From Clostridiales bacterium (GTDB taxonomy: Bacteria; Bacillota; Clostridia; Oscillospirales; Oscillospiraceae), in assembly GCA_020861055.1 (NCBI GenBank), contig JAJBTD010000046.1, positions 1 through 39,913 on the forward strand: DNA of 39,913 bases. The letters are read 5' to 3'. The notes beneath the pieces were generated by a model, which was not told the DNA's origin, did no database searches, and saw only the letters and a program-made list of their open reading frames with translations. Position 1 is the first letter of the stretch. Each line of letters starts with the position of its first letter. This document shows positions 24,137 to 31,062 of this stretch, piece by piece. The translations under genes were made by a program, and so were the position numbers.

Positions 24137-25591
24137 TCACGGCACGATTTCCTGAATGTCGAAGCTCTCCCCGATGGCGTTTCGGGCCTCCCAGAGAGAG
24201 GAGTAATCCCCCGTCACCATCATCTGCACCAGCAGATTGCCGATGGCGACCCCCTCCACCGGGCCGGCGTAGACAGTCAGTCCGGTGGCCTGGGCGGTCA
24301 TCTCGTTCAGGTAGACGTCCTGGCTCCCGCCGCCCACGATGTTGATGCTGGTGAACCGCTTTCCCGTCAGCCGGGAGAGGCACTCCACGGCGTCGGCGTA
24401 GCACAGGGCCAGGCTGTGATAGATGCACTGCATCGTCTCCCCCACCGTCTCCGGGGGGCGCTGGCCGGTCTTTTCGCAGAAGTCCCGGATGGCCTGGAAC
24501 ATACTCTCCGGGGCCAGGAAGGAGGGGTCGTTCACGTCTACCGTGGAGGGGAAGTCCGCCGCCTCACGGGCGGCCTCCGCCACCGCCTCGAAGGTCCACA
24601 GGTGCCGGTCTGTCCCAGGCGTCCGGTCCCGGCGCTCCCCCTCCACATAGGGGATGCCGTTGAGCTCCCGATAGATGCACTCCACCATCCACAGGCCCAT
24701 GATGTTTTTCAGATAGCGGAACCGCCGCCAGGCGCCCCCCTCGTTGGTGAAGTTCTCCGCTTGGCTCTCCGGGGTGGTGATGGCCTTGTGCAGCTCCACC
24801 CCCAGCAGGGACCAGGTATCGCTGGAGAGAAACACCGCCTCGTCGTCCCTGGCGGGGACCGCCAGAAAGGCGGAGCCGGTATCGTGGGTGGCGGGGAGGA
24901 TGACCTGGCAGTTGTAGCCCACCAGGGTCTGTATGTTCTCCTGTAAGCCTCCCAAAATCGTCCCCGGCATGGAGAGCGGGCCGAACAGGTCGAAGGGCAG
25001 GCCCATCCGAATGAGCACCTCCTCGTCCCAGGTGCGGGTCCTGGCGTTGACCAGGGCGGTGGAGGTGGCGTTGGTGTACTCGTTGCGGATGATGCCGGTG
25101 AGCAAATAGTTGAAATATTCCGGCAGCATGAGAAAGTGGGCGGCCCGGTCCAGCTCCTCCGGCCGCTCCTGTCCCAGGGCGGCCAGCTGATAGATGGTGT
25201 TGAAGGGCTGATACTGGATGCCCGTGCGGCTGTAGAGCCAGTCAAAGGGCACGTCCTCCTCCAGCTGCTCCCGCATCCCCTGGGTGCGCTTGTCCCGGTA
25301 GGCCACGGCGTCTCCGATGAGCCCGCCGTCCCGGTCCAGCAGGACAAAATCCACCGCCCAGGTGTCGATGCCCAGGGTGGAGGGAATTTTTCCCAGCCGA
25401 TAGCAGGCCCGCATCCCCGCCAGGATGCTCTCCCACAGGGCCTCCAGGCTCCAGCAGTCGTGGCCACGGCGGCGCACCTGCCGGTTCTCGAAGCGATAGA
25501 CCTCCTCCAGCACCATGCGACCGTCCTCAACGTGGCCCAGAATGTGCCGTCCCTGGGAGGCGCCGATATCAATGGCAAGATGGTATTGCAT
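24137..25591 (-). CDS. rhaB: L-rhamnulokinase
   Basis: FGGY-family sugar kinase of 484 residues that phosphorylates L-rhamnulose at C1 with ATP in the cytoplasm. Seen: N-terminal phosphate loop AIDIGASQGRHILG, GIDTWAVDFVLLD, AYRDKRTQGM, RTGIQYQPFNTIYQL, PATHDTGSAFLAVP, WSLLGVELHKAI and NIVGGGSQDVYLNEMTA, all typical of RhaB. GGGAG lies about 8 nt before the ATG. It matches the GH78 alpha-rhamnosidase of the same region, but the isomerase (RhaA) and aldolase (RhaD) are not present. A short hairpin (24117-24141) overlaps the stop codon and has no T tail, so the surface cassette downstream may be partly co-transcribed. Confidence 0.93.
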   Translation of the reverse strand: MQYHLAIDIGASQGRHILGHVEDGRMVLEEVYRFENRQVRRRGHDCWSLEALWESILAGMRACYRLGKIPSTLGIDTWAVDFVLLDRDGGLIGDAVAYRDKRTQGMREQLEEDVPFDWLYSRTGIQYQPFNTIYQLAALGQERPEELDRAAHFLMLPEYFNYLLTGIIRNEYTNATSTALVNARTRTWDEEVLIRMGLPFDLFGPLSMPGTILGGLQENIQTLVGYNCQVILPATHDTGSAFLAVPARDDEAVFLSSDTWSLLGVELHKAITTPESQAENFTNEGGAWRRFRYLKNIMGLWMVECIYRELNGIPYVEGERRDRTPGTDRHLWTFEAVAEAAREAADFPSTVDVNDPSFLAPESMFQAIRDFCEKTGQRPPETVGETMQCIYHSLALCYADAVECLSRLTGKRFTSINIVGGGSQDVYLNEMTAQATGLTVYAGPVEGVAIGNLLVQMMVTGDYSSLWEARNAIGESFDIQEIVP

Positions 25592-25623
25592 CTATACTCC
25601 CGCCTTTCTCTCTTTTCTCTCCC

Positions 25624-25652
25624 ATTCTAACATAGCCGTGCATCCGGGGCAA
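25624..25652 (-). promoter_or_regulatory. Probable promoter of rhaB
   Basis: Minus strand TTGCCC (25647-25652), 17-nt spacer, TAGAAT (25624-25629) with a TGT extended -10; about 26 nt of leader to the rhaB ATG. Confidence 0.6.
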
Positions 25653-25700
25653 GGAGAATTGCTGGAAAAACTTTCAAATCGGCAGAAATTGCTGTGATTT

Positions 25701-25721
25701 TGGAAAATCGCATCGTTTCCA
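25701..25721. promoter_or_regulatory. Operator-like dyad upstream of rhaB
   Basis: TGGAAA and TTTCCA arms separated by 9 nt form a 21-bp dyad, about 85-105 nt upstream of the predicted rhaB start point. The spacing suits a dimeric regulator, but it does not match a cre box well (TGAAAR...YTTTCA). No second copy was noticed in the window. Confidence 0.3.
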
Positions 25722-25727
25722 AAGGCG

Positions 25728-25760
25728 CAAACTGCCGCAGGCAGACGCCCGCGGCAGCTT
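25728..25760 (-). terminator. Terminator-like hairpin ending the GH78-to-membrane-protein operon
   Basis: Stem GCTGCCGC/GCGGCAG (25751-25757 with 25732-25738), followed on the minus strand by TTTGCGCC. A second stem of 12 bp with one mismatch and an ATG/CAT loop lies before it (25795-25821). Together they probably stop transcription before the rhaB promoter. Confidence 0.5.
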
Positions 25761-25840
25761 GTATCGCATGCAGAAATAAATCGCTTAACGGGTAGGTCGG
25801 ACGGCGATGCGCCATCCGACCCGGGGTGGATGGGAACCGA

Positions 25841-26260
25841 TTACTCCTTGCTCACATCAAAGAAGGAAGCAATGATGCTCAGGATGGCGGCGACCACCAG
25901 GACGGCGATGGCAATGATGGCTCCGGTCATGTCAGACACGTTGGAGGCATTGTTCTCGAAGGTCATGATGGAGGCGATGCCCGCCACACGGACGCTGACC
26001 AGCATAATGGCGGAGATCATCAGCAGAGCGGAGGAGGCCACGGGCAGGATGTCCGCCCAGGTCTGGTTGCTCTTGCCGTCCACGATCAGGTAGACCAGCA
26101 GGGCCACAACGGCGGCTCCGGCGCAGCCGGCCACGATGGGGCTGACCCCCAGGCTGGCGAAGTAGGAGGTGCCGGTGTTGACGAGATAGGCCACCAGACC
26201 GGCCGCTCCGGCAATGAGCGTGATAATGGTCAGAAGGAAACCAGCAGATTTGTTTTTCAT
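25841..26260 (-). CDS. Four-TM membrane protein paired with the GH3 enzyme
   Basis: 139 residues with four hydrophobic spans (AGFLLTIITLIAGAAGLVAYL, IVAGCAGAAVVALLVYLIV, VASSALLMISAIMLVSVRV, GAIIAIAVLVVAAILSIIA) and an ammonium-poor, Ala/Val/Ile-rich composition. Start ATG 26260 has GGAGGG upstream; the frame open from 26311 would overlap the GH3 stop. It follows GH3 by 19 nt and is the last gene of the operon. I recognise no functional family. By position it could hold or assist the membrane-bound GH3; inference only. Confidence 0.8.
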   Translation of the reverse strand: MKNKSAGFLLTIITLIAGAAGLVAYLVNTGTSYFASLGVSPIVAGCAGAAVVALLVYLIVDGKSNQTWADILPVASSALLMISAIMLVSVRVAGIASIMTFENNASNVSDMTGAIIAIAVLVVAAILSIIASFFDVSKE

Positions 26261-26279
26261 GATTTTCGTCCCTCCGTTC

Positions 26280-29200
26280 TCAGTTTTCCTTGCGGCGGGC
26301 GGCTCTGACATACATGACCACGCAGGCCACCGTCAGAACACCGAAGCCGATCTGTAGGCCGGTGAGCAGGTTGTCATACCAGGTGCGGACACTGACCACA
26401 TGAGAGGTGGAGGAGTAGCCGTCCATGGCGTTGGAATTGGCGATGGCATAGGCCTGCCAGGTCATGGCCTGCTTCAGAGCGGTCAGCATGGTCTCGTCCT
26501 CGCTGACGTTCTCTACAGTCCAGTAATCCCACATAGCGGAGACAGCAGCCATAGTGCTCTCACCGGTGTTGCAGCTCATGGTGATACCGTTCAGAACGGC
26601 CTCCTTCAGCACGGAGTAGTTGGCGGTCTGGATGAAGTCCTCGCTCATCAGGCCCTGGAAGCCCCACTCCTCACGGAGAATGTCGATCATCAGGCCGGTG
26701 TGAGAGTTGTCGGTGTAGCAGCCGATCCGGTTGTAGGCGGTCATCATAGCCAGGCACCCAGCGTCCTCAACAGCGGACTGGAAGCAGCGCAGCTCGCCTT
26801 CACGGGCGGCCTGCTCGGTGGCGAACACGGCCACGCCGGAACGGTTGATCTCGGTGTCGTTGTAGGCAAAGTGCTTGGGGGCGGCCAGGCAGCCATACTC
26901 CATAGCGCCGGTGACGGTGGCGGCAGCCTGGAAGGCAGTCAGGACGGAGTCCTCAGAGTAATACTCGTGGTTACGGGCGTTGTAGGGGGAGCGATGGATG
27001 TTTGCGCCGACGCCCCACCAGATGGTCAGGTTGGACCACAGGGAGTAGTTGCCCATGACCTCGCCGTAGGCCTGCGCCAGCTCCTTGCTGAAGGTGGAGC
27101 CGATGACGGTCTCGTTGGCCATGACGCCAGCCTTGTAGTTGTAGTTGGGGTCGTCCTCGGAGACGGAGTAGGGGTCGCCTGAACCCTCAGCGGAGGCATA
27201 GGTGCCCAGGGTGTAGGAGTAGATGCCGTTAGGTCCATCGTTCTGGATGACCTCGGGGGAGCCGATGGAGTCGATGGCCTTGGTGCTGGTGCCGCCGAAT
27301 CCGGTGCGGATCATGCAGTCCTCCAGAGTGATCTGGTTCATCAGCAGGGTCCAGCTCTCGTCCTCGATGTCGGTGACGCCCTTGAGGTCTGCCAGGGTCA
27401 GGCCGTTGTCCTCTCCGAAGATGACGGAGGAGGCGTCGCCGTTGGCGGTGATCTCATAGTTGTCGTTGTCCATGACGTCCAGCATCTCGTCGGTGGCGGT
27501 CAGGTTTTCATAGGTGATGGGGAAGGTGCCATCCCAGTCGTTCCGGGTCAGGTAGGTCACGGTGCCCTCCATCCAGTAGTTGAGGTCCATGTCCTCCAGC
27601 TGGTTCTCCACAGCAGTGCCGTTCTTGGTGGTGGCAAAGGTGGTGTTGTCCAGGGCGTCCAGCGTCCAGGTGCCGACCTTGGCGCTGTCGCCGTCCTCGG
27701 TCATGCCGTCGGCGGTGGTGTAGCCCTGGGCGGCCAGGACGTTGTTGGCGGCCTCATGGGCGCCGTTGCCGATGGTGAAGTAGTAATCACCGGCGTCCAG
27801 GATGTAGCAGCCGGAGGTGCCTGCGGCGTTGTCAGAGGTGGAGTCCCAGGAGGCCATGTACTGCATATCGGCAGTGATGGTCACGGTCTCGCTCTCACCG
27901 GCGCCCAGCTCGGAGGTCTTCTCATAGTCCAGCAGCTGCACGCCCGCCTTCTCCACGCCGTTTGCGATGTCATAATCGGTGTAGGGAGTGGAGACGTAGA
28001 GCTGGACCACGTCCTTGCCGGCCACGTCGCCGGTGTTGGTGACGGTGACGGTGGCGGTGACGGTCTGGTTCTCCAGATCCACTTCCAGGCTGTCCAGGGT
28101 CTGCTCGAAGGTGGTGTAGCTCAGGCCGTAGCCAAAGGCGTAGGTCACCTCGTTATCATAGCTCCACTCGGAGCCGTCGTGGCTGCCGGTGGTGGAGGAG
28201 GCGTTGCCCTGGCCCAGGACGGTGTCCATGTAACGGGTCTCATAGTACTTGTAGCCGATGTAGATGCCCTCGGCCTCGACCTGGGCGGAGTTGATGGAGT
28301 AGTCAGAGTTGGCGTTCGTCCAGGAGAAGTTGCCAAAGTTCTGAGCAGAGGGAGCGCTGGCGTTGTCCACCGCATAGGTATCGCTCAGATGGCCGGAGGG
28401 GTTGGCGTCGCCGGAGAGGATGTCAGCCACGCCGTAGAAGCCGTAGCCGCCGGGGAGGCCCACCTGGAGGATGGCGTCCACGCCGTCGTTCTCAGCGATC
28501 TCCTCGATCTCCATGGCGCTGGCATTGTTCAGGATGACGATGACCTTGCCGCCGTTGCTCTCCTTGGCCTCGACAGCGGCGCTGATCAGGTCGCGCTCGT
28601 CGTCAGACAGGCCCAGGGCATCGGTCTGGTTCAGATCCTGGGAGGGGTCCACGCCGTCCTCGCCGGGGAGGTAAGTGCCGTTCTCACTGGCGGAGCGGGC
28701 GATGGTGATGATCATCACGTTGTAGTCGTCCATGCTGCTCTGCCAGTCGGCGTCAGCAGCGGACATCTCCGCCTGAGAGGGCTCCTTGCTGGTGAAGTAG
28801 CCGTCGGTGGAGGGGGTGGTGATGTGAGTGTAGGTGATGGTGCTGCCCCAGCTCTCCACCTCGGTGACGAAGCTGGACTCCAGGGAGCCGTACAGGTCCT
28901 GGAGATCGGCGTTGATGGAGAAGCCCTTGGCTTCCAGCGCCTCAACGAAATCCACGGTATCCGCATCCGTGCCCTCGTTCTCGGTGAGGCTGGAGCCCAT
29001 GTCGCCGCCCATGACCGGATAGTAGCTGGAGAAACCCAACAGGGAGATCTTCTGGGTCTCTTCCTCGGTCAGGGGCAGAGCGTTGTTCTCATTTTTCAGA
29101 AGGACGCTGCCCTCCTCGCTCATCTGCTCGCCCAGGTCAGCGATGGCCTGCACCAGCTCGGTGGTAGAGGAGTAGTCGGATGTATAACTGTACAGTTCGG

Positions 29201-29375
29201 ACGTGTCCTCGTCGTCAGAGACGACCATAGTGCTGCTGGTACCCAGCAGACTGTCCAGGTTGGTGCGGTAGGTCTCCACGATGGGGGACATGGCCACACA
29301 CAGGGCCAGCAGGGATGCGGTCAGTGCCGTCAGGCCACGCCAGCGGCGCTGACCGGCACGCTTCTTGTTTTTCAT
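26280..29375 (-). CDS. Membrane-anchored glycoside hydrolase family 3 enzyme with inverted domain order
   Basis: 1,031 residues. An N-terminal transmembrane anchor (~14-32) is followed by the family's usual C-terminal alpha/beta domain (SVLLKNENNALPL near 90; GDANPSGHLSDTY near 325) and a fibronectin III-like domain (TVTVTNTGDVAGKDVVQLYVS near 440). Only then comes the TIM-barrel domain: NDGPNGIYSY ~713, NIHRSPYNARNHEYYSED, APKHFAYNDTE ~833, MTAYNRIGC, and the nucleophile region GLMSEDF (Asp913). A second TM helix ends the protein. Inverted GH3 order is known from some rumen and gut Clostridia beta-glucosidases. Likely a surface beta-glycosidase; exact substrate unknown. The ribosome site is AGGAGG. 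Confidence 0.9.
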   Translation of the reverse strand: MKNKKRAGQRRWRGLTALTASLLALCVAMSPIVETYRTNLDSLLGTSSTMVVSDDEDTSELYSYTSDYSSTTELVQAIADLGEQMSEEGSVLLKNENNALPLTEEETQKISLLGFSSYYPVMGGDMGSSLTENEGTDADTVDFVEALEAKGFSINADLQDLYGSLESSFVTEVESWGSTITYTHITTPSTDGYFTSKEPSQAEMSAADADWQSSMDDYNVMIITIARSASENGTYLPGEDGVDPSQDLNQTDALGLSDDERDLISAAVEAKESNGGKVIVILNNASAMEIEEIAENDGVDAILQVGLPGGYGFYGVADILSGDANPSGHLSDTYAVDNASAPSAQNFGNFSWTNANSDYSINSAQVEAEGIYIGYKYYETRYMDTVLGQGNASSTTGSHDGSEWSYDNEVTYAFGYGLSYTTFEQTLDSLEVDLENQTVTATVTVTNTGDVAGKDVVQLYVSTPYTDYDIANGVEKAGVQLLDYEKTSELGAGESETVTITADMQYMASWDSTSDNAAGTSGCYILDAGDYYFTIGNGAHEAANNVLAAQGYTTADGMTEDGDSAKVGTWTLDALDNTTFATTKNGTAVENQLEDMDLNYWMEGTVTYLTRNDWDGTFPITYENLTATDEMLDVMDNDNYEITANGDASSVIFGEDNGLTLADLKGVTDIEDESWTLLMNQITLEDCMIRTGFGGTSTKAIDSIGSPEVIQNDGPNGIYSYTLGTYASAEGSGDPYSVSEDDPNYNYKAGVMANETVIGSTFSKELAQAYGEVMGNYSLWSNLTIWWGVGANIHRSPYNARNHEYYSEDSVLTAFQAAATVTGAMEYGCLAAPKHFAYNDTEINRSGVAVFATEQAAREGELRCFQSAVEDAGCLAMMTAYNRIGCYTDNSHTGLMIDILREEWGFQGLMSEDFIQTANYSVLKEAVLNGITMSCNTGESTMAAVSAMWDYWTVENVSEDETMLTALKQAMTWQAYAIANSNAMDGYSSTSHVVSVRTWYDNLLTGLQIGFGVLTVACVVMYVRAARRKEN

Positions 29376-29410
29376 GTCTTACCTCCTGTATGATTTGATT
29401 TTATCCACAC

Positions 29411-29454
29411 GCCGTCCCCCGTCCCAATCTCCCGGTTCCGGTCGGGGGGACGGC
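29411..29454 (-). other. Intercistronic hairpin between transporter and GH3 genes
   Basis: Arms GCCGTCCCCC (29411-29420) and GGGGGACGGC (29445-29454) pair perfectly over 10 bp in the 102-nt gap. There is no T tail, so it is more likely an mRNA stability or partial-attenuation element than a full terminator. Confidence 0.55.
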
Positions 29455-29477
29455 AATGCTTCACAAAGGGGGGTGTT

Positions 29478-30917
29478 TTAGCCCTTCTTGCGGGCGGCGA
29501 TGGCGGCCTGCTCCTCGGGGAGGTTCTTCTCCACGGTGAACATGGCGATCAGCACGGCGCAGACGGCATAGGCCACCGTCTCAATCCAGATATAGCTGAT
29601 GCCGATGGTGGACTGGGTAGCGGCGGTCTGAGCGGTGGCAGTGGCGTCATAGCCAGAGCCCAGCAGAGCCATAAACACAGCGTTCATAATGGGGGTAGCG
29701 GCCACCATCAGGGAGCTGTAAATGCTCATGGTCAGGCCGTCGGTACGGATACCGCTCTTGAACTCGATGTGGTCGATGACGTCGGCCAGCATAGCCAGGA
29801 TCAGGTAGCAGGCAGGAGAGGAGCCCAGGCACTTGATGGCCACGCCGATGGCCACGGGGACGATGTTGGTGCCGCCCAGGCCGGCGATGATGCCGCCGAT
29901 GACGCCCACGATCTGGCCCACAAAGACCACCTTGGCCTTGCCGAACTTATTGGCCAGGGGAACCACAAAGACGGCGGCCACGGCCATAGGGATAGCGCCC
30001 ATAATGCTCAGCAGGGTCTGGGCCACGCCCCAGTCGCCGCCCAGGGGAGTGGCGTCCACCACCCACTGGCAGAAATAGCTCATGGAGCCGTTCTTGATGG
30101 CGCCGGACCACTGGAACACCATGTAGAACAGGATGATGACCCACCACCACTTCTCGCTGGTGACAGCCTTGAGCTGCTCGCCCAGAGGAGGTGCGGAGTT
30201 CTTCTGCTCCTCACCCTCGGTCATGCTCTCCTCAGTGACACGCTCACGGGTGAACTTGTACTGGAGGAAGATAGTCAGAGCGGAGAAAATGGCGATGGCC
30301 AGCATGACCAGGAGCCACATGTTCTGGTCGTTGCCCATGACGTTGGACACCAGGATTGGGAAGATCATGGAGCCCACGCCCATGACGCCCAGACCGGCGA
30401 TGTTGGTGAAGGAGGCCAGCGCGCCGCGATCCTGGCTGTTCCGGGTGGAGACAGCGATCATGGTGGAGTTGGCGGTGTTGTAGATGGGGTAGGCCACCGC
30501 ATAGTACAGGTTGTAGGCGATGGCGATCCAGACCATCTTGGCCATCTCGCTCTCGAAGGGGACGATGAACATGAGCAGGCTGCCGATGGACAGGGTCAGC
30601 GCGGACAGCAGCACCCAGGGACGGGCCTTACCGGCCAGGCAGTGGGTGCGCTCGATCAGCTGGCCCACGATCAGGTTGGCCGCCACGATGAGGATGGTGG
30701 AGACCACCTGGAGGATGGACAGGAAGCCGGTGTCCAGCAGGAGGACGTCGGTGAAGTACTTGTTCAGGAAGCTGGTGAAGATACCGGAGGACAGCAGGGC
30801 GCCAAAGGGGCCGACCAGGTAGCCCAGGAGCATCTCGGGCATTTTTACCCTGTCGGTCTTAATAGCGCTGCTTGTCAGAGGTGTGCTCCAGAAGCCGCCC
30901 TTTTCGTTTTTGCTCAT
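29478..30917 (-). CDS. GPH-family sugar:cation symporter (MelB-like MFS)
   Basis: 479 residues, about 12 membrane spans. Glycoside-pentoside-hexuronide family features: MLLGYLVGPFGALLSSGIF near residue 29, LIVGQLIERTHCLAGKARPWVLL, NLYYAVAYPIYNTANSTMIAVSTRN, and the late AMLADVIDHIEFKSGIRTDGLTMSIYSS. It would import a glycoside or sugar with Na+ or H+. It lies between the alpha-rhamnosidase and GH3 genes, so a rhamnose-containing glycoside or the disaccharide it yields is the likely cargo (inference). AAAGGAAATG precedes the ATG. Confidence 0.92.
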   Translation of the reverse strand: MSKNEKGGFWSTPLTSSAIKTDRVKMPEMLLGYLVGPFGALLSSGIFTSFLNKYFTDVLLLDTGFLSILQVVSTILIVAANLIVGQLIERTHCLAGKARPWVLLSALTLSIGSLLMFIVPFESEMAKMVWIAIAYNLYYAVAYPIYNTANSTMIAVSTRNSQDRGALASFTNIAGLGVMGVGSMIFPILVSNVMGNDQNMWLLVMLAIAIFSALTIFLQYKFTRERVTEESMTEGEEQKNSAPPLGEQLKAVTSEKWWWVIILFYMVFQWSGAIKNGSMSYFCQWVVDATPLGGDWGVAQTLLSIMGAIPMAVAAVFVVPLANKFGKAKVVFVGQIVGVIGGIIAGLGGTNIVPVAIGVAIKCLGSSPACYLILAMLADVIDHIEFKSGIRTDGLTMSIYSSLMVAATPIMNAVFMALLGSGYDATATAQTAATQSTIGISYIWIETVAYAVCAVLIAMFTVEKNLPEEQAAIAARKKG

Positions 30918-30955
30918 TTTGCTTCATTTCCTTTCTGTTTTCTGGGAGCCGGGGA

Positions 30956-30988
30956 CTCCAGAGGCCGGGTGCACTCCGGCCTCTGGAG
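30956..30988 (-). other. Intercistronic hairpin between GH78 and transporter genes
   Basis: Perfect 13-bp arms (30956-30968 and 30976-30988) with a 7-nt loop, flanked by a further outer GGAGCC/GGCTCC pairing. There is no T run on the minus strand, so it is probably a stabiliser or a weak attenuator inside the operon. Confidence 0.55.
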
Positions 30989-31062
30989 CAGAGGCTCCGG
31001 ATTTTGTTTGGAAGGGCCGTCAGGCTCTCCCAGCTTTACCTCTGATGAGGAGATAAACGATG

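Noticed and set aside
25653..25700. LytTR-type repeats upstream of rhaB
   Set aside because: One 8-of-9 match (AAAGTTTTT on the minus strand) was seen, but the site 21-22 bp away matched poorly, so no array is claimed.
27756..29393. 545-codon open frame on the plus strand opposite the GH3 gene
   Set aside because: Gly/Val/His-rich translation without motifs; the GH3 catalytic and domain motifs are on the minus strand.
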